A stretch of DNA of 64,000 nt, from positions 1,658,501-1,722,500 of the forward strand of contig JACCIC010000063.1 in NCBI GenBank assembly GCA_018907035.1, in the 5' to 3' direction. A program made the position numbers and the translations under genes. Positions 46,334-58,459 of this stretch are shown piece after piece (the stretch's first letter is position 1; each line of letters begins with the position of its first letter). The notes beneath the pieces were generated by a model. It worked only from the letters and a program-made list of their open reading frames with translations. It made no database searches and had not been told where the DNA came from. Source of the DNA: Sycobia sp. Sy_11. Lineage: Eukaryota; Arthropoda; Insecta; Hymenoptera; Epichrysomallidae.

Positions 46334-46900
46334 CCCGTGCAGAAATATACTCGAAGTATCGCTAGTTCGGGCTAGATCCTAGTCAGTATTACTGATGATT
46401 TCCTCATGTAGCTAATACTCGCCAGATCTGAGTTAGATTTCCTTACGATCATCGAATAATTTTCATATATTAATTATTACTTTCTCTAATTGATTCAGAT
46501 GTTCTTATCTTTTATGGATGTTAGAAAGAAATACGTCTTTTCTATCATCGAAATTTTACAAGTAACAAAATTAAGGAAATTATTAGGCTTTCTATCTTGA
46601 ATCTAGTCAAATTCTCTTAACTTTTTTCATTTACTACAATATTGTGTGTGCGTGTGAGTGTGTGCGTGTGCGCGGGCGTATATGCGTGTGTACATTCATT
46701 TGTAACGTTACCCCTTTCCATGTCCATCTTTTCCACGCTGGCTGCCGCACGGCCACGGATCTCTCTCGCGACACGCGCGAATCCCCCTCTACTTACCCTT
46801 GGTTTAAGGTCGCGGGGTAGGCATATTCAATATTCGCGCTCGTATTATTTTGATTTTCACGCGTTTGACCGCTAATTGAGATCATTGCTCGATTATTTTA

Positions 46901-46906
<6 letters not shown>

Positions 46907-46963
<57 letters not shown>
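46907..46963. repeat. AT microsatellite inside copy B
   Basis: Pure (AT)n of about 57 bp. Confidence 0.95.
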
Positions 46964-46965
<2 letters not shown>

Positions 46966-47059
46966 ACACAGATCTTTCCAACATGAGAAAAAGTTTAAAA
47001 AATAGAATTACTATATACGTTTTATCTTTTTTTATAAAATTATTATAAGATGTTAATTA

Positions 47060-47120
47060 TACGATTAAATGTGTTTGCTTGAGAATCGTAGGGTCGTGAT
47101 TTCGATACTCAGCGGAGGCC
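47060..47120 (+). ncRNA. Partial tRNA-like module in copy B
   Basis: TTGCTTGAGAATCGTAGGGT then GATTTCGATACTC; the anticodon-arm and B-box part is recognisable, the A box is not. Confidence 0.4.
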
Positions 47121-47614
47121 GCAATTTTTTTCATCGAAATAAAATAGTTTATATGTTTAACAGAGGTACTTAACATTAAAATTTACAATAATCAGTGTAT
47201 AAAAAATATATTAATAATGATTAATTATTAATTGTAAATCGTATACGTAATAATGCATATAGAAAGTAATTTATAAATTATAATTCAAAGATAATGCGTT
47301 ACCTAAATGCTTAAGTATCATTTTTATTTTAAAATAAAATTAAAAGAGCTAAAAAATTATTCACTTAATCAAAGAATCAACATTAAAATAATATATAAAT
47401 TGTATTAATTTCTAGATTTTCTGACTAGATTTTTTTTAGTTTTTTACTTATTATACCTACAAAAATCTGAGCTCGTTCCCTATATAAAATGTCAATAAAA
47501 GTGGGACAAATCGCAACTACGGTTAAACTAAATTTCCTTTCTTGATCCTGACATTAACGGAGAACTAATCATATACTAGTCAGATTGGAGAAAGAATTTC
47601 TACACGGGTTATTT

Positions 47615-48480
47615 CACCTTTAGAAGATTGGGATTTTACAATTAATTAGCTGGCTTCTTATCTTTACAGAGAAAAAAAAATTAGTTGTTTTCTTATCTCT
47701 GTGGTCTGTAAGTTATAACCAATCCAAGATCAAATGCTGCTAACTCAAACCCTGTAATGGATAATGAAATAAAAATTAGCAGAAAATATCACGGGTAAGA
47801 TTTAAGATCATTTCTTATCTTAACTCTGCACGGCCGACAAAGATTACAGACATAAAATTAATATAGGAGTGTTGAGTGTTGACATGTATAAAATATTCTG
47901 TTTTACCTGTATGGTATTTTAATATAGTTAAGTGAAAGTAACGCAATTTTTGATTTATTCAAAAACTGTATTAGGAATTTCTTCCGATATATTAATTTTT
48001 TTTTTAAGTTATTGAACGTCGCTCTATTTATGCTTCGAAAGACCGGTGCTAATCAGCGACGGAGGATATATTAATTTATGTTTAATATTTCGAACAAGTC
48101 CAGATTTATCGTAAGAAAGAATTAGATCCTTGTGAATAACTCATTTGAAGTTGCGAATTTCTGTAATAATTTTGAAAAAGTATCGTAAGCAAAAGCGCTT
48201 GTAGCTCTCGCGCTACGACGGGCAATAAAATATCAGTGACTTTTTGAATGAAATGCGCAGTGACATTGGCAGTCTAGCTGGTAGAACAGTTGTCGCGAAC
48301 GCATTGATTGCTGAATACTTTATTTCGCAACCAAGCAAATCTGATCGCGCATGATATGTTAATGTGATACCTATTCATTCGCTTGGCGATGCTTAAATTA
48401 ATGCAATCCATCGAAATTTACAAAGAAAGGTGTAAATGATATCCCAAAATTCTATTCATTCAAAAACGAAAAAAAGATCG
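47615..48480. other. AT-rich spacer between two family members
   Basis: No gene. 48026-48062 (minus) matches a short repeat at 35361-35395. Confidence 0.45.
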
Positions 48481-48828
48481 ATAACCCGTGCAGAAATATA
48501 CTCGGCATATCCCTAGTTCAGGCTAGATCCTAGTCAGTATTACTGATGATTTCCTCATGTAGGTAAATCTCGCCAGATCCGAGTTAGATTTCCCTTCGAT
48601 CATCTAATAATCATGTTATATTAAATATTACTTTCTGGACTTTATTCAGATTTCCTTATCTTTTATTGATTCTTGAAAGAAATGCGTGTTTTGTATAGTC
48701 ACAATTTTACAAGCAGAAAATTTAAGGAAATGGTTAGGCTTTCTATTTTAATTCTAGTTAGATTTCCTCAACTTTTTCTAATATTGAAAAGAACGATGTT
48801 TTTTGTAGTCAAGGCCTTATGTGTACAG

Positions 48829-48832
<4 letters not shown>

Positions 48833-48883
<51 letters not shown>

Positions 48884-48891
48884 AAATGTGC

Positions 48892-48933
<42 letters not shown>
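48833..48933. repeat. AT and GT microsatellites inside copy C
   Basis: (TA)n 48833-48879 and (GT)n about 48895-48933. Confidence 0.95.
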
Positions 48934-48935
<2 letters not shown>

Positions 48936-49110
48936 ACGCATATTCATTTTGATATCTATATATACCCGCAGATCTTTCCAACATGGGAAAGAATTTAAAA
49001 AATTGATTTACTATGTATGTATTATCTTGGGTTTATAAAATATTATTATATGATCTTAAGTACTGTACGGTCATATGTAAAGAATAGTATAGCAATCGCA
49101 TATTGCGTTT

Positions 49111-49174
49111 TAGCATAGTGCATAATGCGTTAGCTTGCGAATCGTAGGGTCGTGGGTTCGATACTCAGCGGAGG
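49111..49174 (+). ncRNA. tRNA-like module in copy C
   Basis: TAGCATAGTGCATAATGCG (A-box and D-arm-like), TTAGCTTGCGAATCGTAG (anticodon-arm-like) and GTGGGTTCGATACTC (B box; consensus GGTTCGANNCC). Spacing equals that of a tRNA. The acceptor stem is not evident, so it is a tRNA-derived pol III-type module, not a functional tRNA. Confidence 0.6.
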
Positions 49175-49669
49175 TCGGAATTTTTTTCATTGAGATAAAA
49201 TAATTTATTCGTTCAACAGAGGTGCTTAGCATTAAAATTTACAATAATTAGTGTAAAAAAATATATTAATAATTATTAATTATTAACTGTAAATCGTAAT
49301 ACGTAATAGTCATATAGAAAATAATTTATGAATGCTAATTAAATGGTATGCGTCACCTAAATACGTAAATATATTTTTTTATTTTAAATAAATAAATATT
49401 AAAAAGTCAAAAAATTATTGACTTAATCGAGGAAACAAAATTAGAATAATTTATTATTGGCTGAATTTCTAGATTTTCTGACTAGATTTTGTCTAGTTTC
49501 TAGCTTGGTATACCTACCAAAATCTAAGCTCGTTCCCTATTAAAAATGCTATTAAAAGTGGGACAGATCGGGACTAGGATCAGACTAGATTTCCCTTCTG
49601 GATCCGAACATTTAATAAGGAAAACTTACCCGATACTAGTTAGATTCGAGAATGAATTTCCACACGGGA

Positions 49670-50760
49670 AGATCATAGGATTTAAGTAAGACAAAACAAT
49701 ATTTAAAAACCTTTGATCCTGTTTACATGTAGTTTTAAGATAATTTTCTGAACAAGAATTCGTTCGTTCCCTACCGAATAATTGATACGCTTCGACGAAA
49801 ACTATTCCTAAGCACCCATGTTTCCAAATAAATTGGAGGATAGGCGATAGACCACAATATCAATATAAAAATTCGAAAGGACCGAACAAATAGCTTGTAG
49901 AAATGTGACTATAAATTGGCCGGAATGACCGTAAAAAACGTTACATGTTTTCCTATTTATTATCGAACAAAGATACCCTTTATTAGGTATCTTCAGTTGG
50001 AAATTCTTTGTTTTTACCTTAAAAATAGAATGCATTTCTACCAGGGTTACCAGTATAAATAAATTACAAATAATTGTACACGCTTCCTTTTATGTTTTAT
50101 CGGTCAAATTTTATCAGATGATTTTCAAACTTATACAATAAAACTGTCATATTTACAGGATTGAATAAAGAAAAATGAGTCTACAAGTCACTAAATTAGC
50201 TTAAAAGAACATTTATACAGAATGCAAAATCTCTATAAATATAAATTATCTCTAGAAATATAAAGTATTAAAAAAGGCTGGTGTGCGATGAAGATTAATG
50301 TTTTGCAATAACATGTAAATATGTAATTTTCATATATTATTAACCATTTCAATATATTAACTACGGCTTTACTGTGATATAATAACATTTATAAATGAAA
50401 TTTGATAAGCAACCAATATAAGTCTTCATTGTTACAGGCTTCCATTGCGAAGCTTCTATAATATGCAATACAGTATTTGAAATAGTTTGGAATGATTTCA
50501 ATTCATGAAAAATTACGAACATTTTATAGCAGGAATCATTAACAAAACTAGGAATTAAATTACTTGAAAGCTTTTAAAATTACATAAGAAACCCCGAACT
50601 CATTTTCATTCGTGTCCTTTATGTGCATTACTTGATTTTACAACTGTCGTACAATGTGATCATGAAATATGTCGAGTTTTATGCAAAAAATATCACCCTA
50701 TAAAGAGTTGGATAGATAGGTTTAATATATCCTATACTACCGTCACTGAAGCCCACGCCT
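49670..50760. other. AT-rich spacer, no gene seen
   Basis: No feature recognisable; a minus-strand frame at 49808-50035 has no motif. Confidence 0.45.
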
Positions 50761-50799
50761 CTTCAAATTATTGTATTCTCGAACACCAAAAGAATACAC

Positions 50800-51211
50800 A
50801 AAAAATGGGGAAAAATCGAAAAAAAACAAATAGGGGGGTGACTAGGAGTCCCGAGGATAGTCGGAGGGGGACTCCAACGCGTCGGGGCTCGCACAGAAAT
50901 GACACGAGGGACATCCGACCGAGCGACGGCACAGACGTACCACACACACACACACACACGAGACTAGAAAAAACAAAAGAGGAGTATAGGCCAATAATTT
51001 GAGAGGGGCAATTTGGGAGAGCAGCGGCGCGAGACCCGCGCAGCGTGGGTTCACCCGCGGCGGCGGCGCATCGGGCAGGCGGTCGCTCCGGTCACGCATG
51101 CCGAGAGTCGTCTCTCGACAGCAGCGCGTGCGCGCGCGTACGAGGTCGCCATAATAATTTTACCCTGCGTGCGCGCGCTCGTGCATTGTCACTGAGCGCG
51201 ACATCACAGAC

Positions 51212-51243
<32 letters not shown>

Positions 51244-51560
51244 TTACTCACACAAATATAATAGCAGTACGAGGCTCGACGCGGCGCGTAAGTCTATATT
51301 TTATATACTCGCGTACGTGCTCCTCCTCGATCCTCCTCTTATATTTTGTTTTCCGGCGGTGCCTTTGTCCTCCTCGAGCCTTTGACAATGTCCAGGGCGA
51401 GGAGCTCTCATAGGGGCGGTGATGCCTGGCGTATCGCCCCCGACGGAGAGCGATGGCTTTTGCACTTGATTCGCGCGTCACCTATGCAGGTGTGCGCCGC
51501 GCCCGGTCCGCATGCTATCACTTTGCCGCACGCGTCACCTATAAATACATGACGCGCTCG
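50800..51560. promoter_or_regulatory. CpG-rich block with CA microsatellites
   Basis: (CA)n at about 50940-50960 and 51211-51243 inside CpG-dense DNA. CGCGTCACCTATAAATACA near 51531-51549 contains a TATA-like word, and CGCGTCACCTAT occurs twice (51475 and 51531). No exon recognised. Confidence 0.3.
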
Positions 51561-51727
51561 CTCTCACATACTTTGTACTACTTGTTTTTAGAAAATACAT
51601 GGGCAAACTGGTGCGTGTATACGACTGGACATATGACTGAAATTCTACGGACTGATTTATATTATTGGAACAAAAAATATATAAACGCTAAAATCATTTT
51701 CTGCCTTTCATTATTATTATCATTATT

Positions 51728-51773
51728 TATTGTTGTTGCTGTTGTTGTTGCTTTTGTTGTTATTGTTGTTGTT
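51728..51773. repeat. Imperfect TTG trinucleotide repeat
   Basis: About 15 TTG-like units with GCT and TAT interruptions. Confidence 0.85.
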
Positions 51774-51779
51774 AGGATT

Positions 51780-52580
51780 TACATATATAGATATATTGAT
51801 GTATATAGCTATTATATTGTTGTTTGCAGCGTTCCATTAAAACCGTGCTCAGAAAATTTATAATCGTATTTTATGCAAATGTTTGAAAAATCCATTAAAA
51901 ACGTCTATTCAACAATGCTAATAATGCTAGTATACTTATTCATCGTGTATATGATACCATTTAGGTTACCGTTTGAAAAAATCTTTTTATTTTATTTCCA
52001 AAAATTCAATCTTTATAATTTTTATAAATTCAATGTATCTATATATAATAAGTAATATAACTAAAATTCTATATAATTATTCATTATGAAAGTTTGCAAC
52101 AGCTTTAATGTCCAAATGCCTAGTAATTTATATCAGTTTAATATTTGTTACGTGATATAATAATACTAAGTAAATTCATGCAAAAAAACATACTGCTATT
52201 TTAAACATGAAAAATGAAAGATAATAGCACGTATTCTACACACACGTCCACTATATTGAACAGAGGATGTATCAAGAGTGATAAATTCATATCCCAGTAG
52301 ATGACAAAAAACTATATAATATTTAAGAAATAAAATAAATTTTTTAAATAGATAATGCATTCTTTAACGATTGCTGGTGTTCTGCAAGATTCCGAAATTG
52401 CAAACGCTTGTTGAAATACATGGTAACAAAAAAAACTTTCACCATATAAAGATCTAGTTATATTTATCTGACATATTTTTAGAATTTTTATGCCACAATA
52501 TAAATAATTGATAGTCTGGGACCAGCATTGAAAACAATACCAAAACAATAAAATGATTTCGAAACTTTCAGCATGGATAA
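51780..52580. other. AT-rich spacer, no gene seen
   Basis: No feature recognisable. Confidence 0.45.
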
Positions 52581-52583
52581 TAA

Positions 52584-53645
52584 TCCGTGTAGAATTTTTG
52601 GTTAAGAATCCTTCACCGGTCGAGTTATTAATTCCTATTGATAATTGAGATCTAGCAAGAAAACCTTAATACATTCTATTGTGCGTATATTCCACACTAT
52701 TCAGGATATTAGTAGGACTATCAATCTAAATCCTAGCATGTAAGACTAATTAATATCTCAAGAATTCGATATAGAATTTATTCAAAACATTTTTATTTCA
52801 ACTCCAAATTTTATTCCATTCTGTCTTACAAATGACCGAAATATGAAGCAGATTCTTATGTGGAAAATTAAAATATGAAGAATATATTTAATCGAAGCAA
52901 AAATTTATTTAAATTAAGTACCTACACATTTGATTGTTTCTAATAAATAATTGTATTTTATTTTTTAAAATATATATTTAAAATAAAAATTTTAATAATT
53001 TATATTATTTTTCAGTTTTTAAGATCTTTACATTGTTTTTCTATTAGATTATTTCTATTATTGGCGAAGATTTTTTATTGATGAATATACATACCAGATC
53101 ATATTTATATATATATTATTATTAATTATCCACATACATTACGAATAATAATCTTATGACGTTTAAAAAACATCGGACCTGAATTGGACTCGAACTGATG
53201 ACCCTCTTGTTCGGAAGTTAGCGTATTATACACTATGCCACAGATCATATGTACTATAAATAACTCAGAAATATAAGATGTACATAACAAATCGATTGTA
53301 CACAATGCGCGGACCATGGAATATTATACTTCGATTCTAGCTAAGGAATCCTAACTTAACTCTATATGTAAGTAAAAAGAAAGGACATGTAAATAGATTC
53401 AACATAGAAATTCCTATCGTTTCCTGACATTTCCTATATGGAGTAAAATTGAGTAAATCTAACTAGATTTAATAGAGTAATACATAGAATATTATGGAGA
53501 TGGAATAATTACAGGAAAATTATATTCGAATCTAGCGAGTTACGAGTTATGCATCTCGTATTACGTATGTGAGGACATCAACCGTATTGCTAACTAATAG
53601 AATCTAGCTTGTACTGGCGATATGTCCAGGATATTTTTAGATGGG
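52584..53645 (-). mobile_element. TIR element with internal tRNA-like module, copy D (diverged)
   Basis: On the minus strand it starts CCCATCTAAAAATATCCTGG (53645) and then parallels copy C: GACATATCGCCAGTACAAG, CTAGATTCTATTAGTTAGCA and GTTGATGTCCTCACAT match the same order of words. The opposite end is CCGTGTAGAATTTTTGG at 52585. The tRNA-like module (53174-53246) is in the same orientation relative to the element. Overall more diverged than A-C, so older or a sister subfamily. Confidence 0.7.
53174..53246 (-). ncRNA. tRNA-like module in copy D, best-preserved A and B boxes
   Basis: In reverse complement: TGGCATAGTGTATAATACGC (A box consensus TGGCNNAGTGG) and AGTTCGAGTCC (B box consensus GGTTCGANTCC), with 44 nt between box starts, the spacing of a real tRNA. 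The body resembles an arginine-type tRNA from memory, but the anticodon stem pairs poorly, so I call it tRNA-like. Confidence 0.65.
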
Positions 53646-53649
53646 AAAG

Positions 53650-54050
53650 GAATAGCATTATACAATGTGCAAAGATAGAACGATACTAGAATTCAACGGG
53701 AGTCTGTGAATTGATTATTTACCTCGTCGAAGACAATGACGCGAAGTAAAAATAAGCTTATTGCCTAGCTTTGTCCTATATGTTTTACTACGAAAAAAGC
53801 TCCTTTGTAAATTAAAATAAAAATGTCATCTTTCTGTCCATATAGGGCCCTCAACAAAAACTATCATCATTTCTTTTACGACGACAAGTAGTACAATTCA
53901 ACCCCATGAAGAAATCTTATGAAATTTCTAGATCCGCGAAAAAAACAAATTCGTGTTTTTTAAATGTTCTTGGCATCTTCCAAGAAGAGTTAGCATTGAA
54001 CTATTAAAATCGATTAATAACACTTATAATACTTTAAAGCAAGCAGAGAA
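53650..54050. other. AT-rich spacer, no gene seen
   Basis: No feature recognisable. Confidence 0.45.
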
Positions 54051-54051
54051 G

Positions 54052-54055
<4 letters not shown>

Positions 54056-54111
<56 letters not shown>
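54056..54111. repeat. AT microsatellite
   Basis: Pure (AT)n of 56 bp. Confidence 0.95.
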
Positions 54112-54115
<4 letters not shown>

Positions 54116-54291
54116 AGAATCAAGAACTGCAAAAATGCGTACCCTACTAAAGAAAAACGGCTGACCCCCCATGATTATCAAAGATGCTTTCGAAGTCGAA
54201 AAAACATGCACAGTCAATTTAGACCTCAAGCTCGAGGCCTGCACGTCTGCATATTTTAATACGCTTCACCGTGGTCATCGTCATCGTCGTC

Positions 54292-54394
<103 letters not shown>

Positions 54395-54399
54395 CCGGG

Positions 54400-54504
54400 C
54401 ATGACACGTTACTTCATCATCGCCCAGCGGTGTTCGCAGCTTTTTTATTCGACGTTCCGTGTCGTCCGGTCTTATTCGTCGCATCTTTACCCCTCCCATC
54501 TGTA

Positions 54505-54557
<53 letters not shown>

Positions 54558-54729
54558 AGCTGCACACGTTAACTTATTCATTACAAGACAAGAGACGCAT
54601 CGAGCACAGCTCTGTCGAGCTTGGCTGCAGTAATGAGCCGAGCAACGGCCCCACGCGCTATGCGAATGTATATGTATATATACAAGGTATGTAGGTGTAA
54701 ACGGCGAGAGGCATCGAGCTTCCGGTCAC

Positions 54730-54786
<57 letters not shown>

Positions 54787-55070
54787 GTTGCGCCAGTGCC
54801 GCGCGACACTCCCGATGGCCGTGATGACGAATCGGGCTCGAGAACTCGATTTTCGCGCCCGCGGGGCCGATGGGATGTGCGGTAAGGGGGCACAAGCATC
54901 GCGAAAGCTGCATGCGTGCCGCCGCGGGGCGCCATTTTTCTTTACCCATTTGCTCGCGCGCGCGTATTGTATTAGTTGCGGGTACGTGCCTGTGGCACAG
55001 TTCTGCGCTAGAAACGTCTGGAATGTATCTTTGCGTTATCATAAACTTATTTGATCGACGTAGCCCCATT
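54400..55070. promoter_or_regulatory. CpG-rich block with CT and AT microsatellites
   Basis: (CT)n 54509-54555 and (AT)n 54731-54786 in CpG-rich DNA. Open frames are low-complexity; no exon recognised. Confidence 0.3.
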
Positions 55071-55079
55071 CACTGAATA

Positions 55080-55268
55080 TTTTTTTATTTTTATGATTTC
55101 TTGATAAATTTGTTCTGTTTTGGAAAGTACCAACCCTTTATATGTACATATTAAAGTAGTAATAAACTAGTAAGTTATTAAAAAATCGAGTTAGTATTAA
55201 CCAAAATTTGTAATTCAGTAGATGCAATAGAGTATTAAAAAATTAAAATCACACAATTGAAAAAGATT

Positions 55269-55303
<35 letters not shown>

Positions 55304-55800
55304 GCACGCACGCACGCACGCACGCACGCACACATGTATTTTGTTTGCACACAACGTTTCGCTGACTATATTCGAAAACCTCTCGAAGCATTGAAACGAA
55401 TAAAAAATAAATATTCAACTGAAAAGGTGTAAAGTTATATTTTTAAGAAGAAAAAAATGCCTTCTTGACTTGCGAATCAGAATAAATGAATCATAGTTAA
55501 TAAATGGCTGCTGAATATAATGTTGTACCTCTTTAATGTAATATCAACACTCCATTGTTCTCGTCATTGTTCCTATTGATCGATTACATTTCTATTAATA
55601 TTTGAATATAAAGAAAGAAAAAAATCACTATTTTGGTAGTCATTCGATTTAGTATTTTAGTAAAGTAAAAGTAGTGTTAATTATAAACGATAGGTAACTA
55701 ACTTAATTTTTTTACAGTGCCAGTTGGAAGAGCTTGGATTCTAAACTAGAGGTTTAGATGCCTAGAATAGGATAGAATTATTAGACAATACAATTGATTA
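55080..55800. other. AT-rich spacer with AT/CA/CACG tract
   Basis: (TA)n then (CA)n then (CGCA)n at about 55270-55334, an alternating purine-pyrimidine tract. No gene seen. Confidence 0.5.
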
Positions 55801-55802
55801 TA

Positions 55803-56035
55803 CGGGGTGTGCCAAATATGATTCTTTACACTAACGGATCGATAATAAGCAGGGGAGGTCGAACATAAGCTACGCAGCAATACTCAAAAATCAATAAGTA
55901 AATGCTAATTCGGATTTGGTTTTTAGAGGTATATAGAAATTAAGAAGACGGGACGGAGATTGTAAGTGTATTCTGAAGAACCATGGGAGCAGTCTGTTGA
56001 TAGAGGGAGGAAAATATTTCGTTGTTTATTTTTTT
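55803..56035 (+). repeat. Dispersed repeat, family with a TGTCCCA end (copy 2)
   Basis: GGGGTGTGCCAAATATGATT then ACACTAACGGATCGATAATA and GCAGGGGAGGTCGAA align with 13093-13335 and both end near TTCGTTGTTTATT. GACGGGACGGAGATTGTAAG inside it also resembles 15627-15645. Confidence 0.65.
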
Positions 56036-56039
56036 AAAA

Positions 56040-57840
56040 TTTTGTTGCTGATTTTACAAGCGTGCTCATAAATGCGCATGTCTAATACACAAACAACAAC
56101 ACACGTACGCTTTTTATGCGTTAGAAATTTCGTTCTAATAGTCTTCTCAATTTCCATGTCCCTCAAACAAAATTCTAATTAGCATTTGCTCATTAACAGA
56201 TGGAGATTGGCTCGTAGTACGAAAATTATTTTCAAATAATATACATTTGAAATTCGACTCCCCATGCTTATGACCAATGCGCCAATATGAACAATTATAT
56301 TTTTAACACACTGTATATAGAATTGATATATTATTCTTAGAAAATAAAAAAAATTTAGTATAGAGAGAAAAATCCAATTTTTTAAAACGTATAAATTTTC
56401 AATTTTTTTTGATGGATAGAAAACATTAAACTTTAAAATCGATTTTGAAAACAATATAAAGTCATGATAAGCGATACAGATGTTTATATTATTGAATCTG
56501 CTTGTAATGAAAGCTTGAATGAAAGATAATGAGAATATATAAAATTATAATTACTGAATCAGTAATTGGAAAACCCTGGGGAAAACCTCTCAATGCATTA
56601 AAAATATTCCGGGCCCTCGGCCTAGATCCCGGTGGACCCGTCTTCATGACGATACCCTCGTCTTTAGTTCAAAAATTGTTCATCCGAAATTTTTAATAGA
56701 AAAGGCGCTACAATGGCTTTTTTATAAACTACTGCAAATTGAATTTCTCTTTATACCAAATGAAAGGTATTATTCAGCTTTTAATATCTAGGTTCGTCAT
56801 AAGTGACATAGAGCTATATATGCATCACTATACGTATAAAATAGATTCTTAGCATTAATCTTCGGACTGCGAAAAAAATCTCGTTTTGATCTTCCATCTA
56901 CAGAAATATGTCTATTGTTAAAAAAATATTTGTCCATAGTAGCAGAAATACATGGCAGAATTAATTGTCATCGTGCGGCCATGATACAATTTTCTTTTAC
57001 ACAGGTATTCGTTCTACTTTAAAAAGTGAAGGACCAATTAGCATCAACACAACGACTATACACCGAGCTATAAACGTTACCATTTTTATAAATTCACGGA
57101 ATAACGTTCTGTACTGCGAGGAAAGCCGCTCTTTACAATGTTGTTGAATGCCTGATTCTCTTTTATTCATTATATATAGAAGACACACTTGACAAGTTTT
57201 TATGATTGTTGCCTGTGCAATTAGTGATTACTGTATACATGAAAGAAACGGTAGTGCCTGGCGTTTCCTTCGTAATTATCTATGTCTAAAATAGATATTC
57301 CCTCTTTATTCTTTATATATAGTAGTTACCGCGTGCGTAACAATAGAAAAGTATAGCTTACGTTTAACTGTAAAAGCTTTTTTTTAATTTTATTCAAAAA
57401 GCCAAGTCAGCTTGTCCACCTACTTTCGATTAACGTAAAAAATAAAAAATAAATTATTTATTTGCCTTTCGTAAAATTTTAAAACGAACATTTTCTGCTC
57501 ATTCTATATAGGTACATAGGATAGTTTCGGTTTGCTATTTCGGATCATTCTTAGCTCAGTCGCAGCTTCATATCAAAATTTTCATGAAATTTCAACGTAG
57601 CGTTGGAAATACGCACTATATACCTTATACTGCTGCGGCGTAAAGAACAGCAAGAACTAAAAACGAACGGTAAAATCGTAGGTAAAGATAAAATTTTAAC
57701 CTAAAAACGAGTAGCGGAATCGGAGCATATCTACATATACACGAGCATCGTAAATTTGCGAACACGTATAAACGGTATAGATGAGGGATATTCCTTTAAT
57801 GTACAGCGGCTCTCGTGGCGAATCATCAGTTGTATCGGTT
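56040..57840. other. AT-rich spacer, no gene seen
   Basis: A slightly GC-richer stretch at 56570-56660 is unassigned; otherwise nothing recognised. Confidence 0.45.
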
Positions 57841-57862
57841 AAAGTTACACGCACACACACGT

Positions 57863-57864
<2 letters not shown>

Positions 57865-57914
<50 letters not shown>
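57865..57914. repeat. GA microsatellite
   Basis: Pure (AG)n of about 50 bp. Confidence 0.95.
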
Positions 57915-57920
<6 letters not shown>

Positions 57921-57999
57921 GGACAGGCAGACAGACACAGATATATAAATAGCTCTCGCGGCCCTTTAACCATCAAGCGCATATATATATATATATTTA

Positions 58000-58450
58000 T
58001 ACATATGAATTACGTTCACCGCGTTCGCGGATCAATTATAGATTTCAATAAAGTGGCCTGCGGCGAGAAGAGCAGAATTCCCTCGAGCGCGTGCGCATTT
58101 AAACGCCCATACCAGCGCGATGAATATTATGCTCGGCGCGTCGGCTCGTTTGTGCGCGGCCCGCGTCCGCGCGCTCTCGCTCCACGAGTTTATTATACGC
58201 AAAGTTCTGTTTATACATACATACATGCATACACAGACGCACGCGCGCGCGCGCACACACACACACATACACACACACACACATGCATTGCACACAGGTC
58301 CGAGATTCTTTGAATCAAGCGAGTGCGTTGATTTGAAGACCGGAGCCAGGTAAAGCGCCGCCGCGGCGCAGCTATAAATCACCGTCGGGGTGCAAATGTG
58401 GGTTCCTGGTGGAATGCGGATGAGACGGGACGCGATTGCGCTTGCCGGTG
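58000..58450. promoter_or_regulatory. CpG-rich block with CA/CG microsatellite
   Basis: CpG-dense DNA with alternating CG and CA (58235-58282). GCGCAGCTATAAATCACCG at 58366-58384 contains a TATA-like word. No exon recognised. Confidence 0.3.
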
Positions 58451-58459
58451 TCGCTCAAC

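Larger units (their letters stand above)
46334..47608 (+). mobile_element. TIR element with internal tRNA-like module, copy B
   Basis: Begins CCCGTGCAGAAATATACTCG and ends AATTTCTACACGGG. The first 90 bp or so are identical to copy A; the remainder is clearly more diverged. A GC-richer insertion (46690-46880) and (AT)n (46907-46963) occupy the microsatellite slot. The tRNA-like module at 47060-47120 has lost the A-box half. Confidence 0.8.
48485..49668 (+). mobile_element. TIR element with internal tRNA-like module, copy C (most regular copy)
   Basis: The 1184-bp unit begins CCCGTGCAGAAATATACTCG and ends with the inverted CATTCTCGAATGAATTTCC-type sequence and CACGGG (49663-49668); in reverse complement this end starts CCCGTGTGGAAATTCATTC. 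Inside are a left arm, (TA)n plus (GT)n (48833-48933), the tRNA-like module (49111-49174) and a right arm. No transposase. It is the best template for the family consensus. Confidence 0.85.

Noticed and set aside
49111..49174. Functional tRNA gene
   Set aside because: A and B boxes are recognisable, but no paired acceptor stem exists and the anticodon stem pairs poorly; it lies inside a repeat family.
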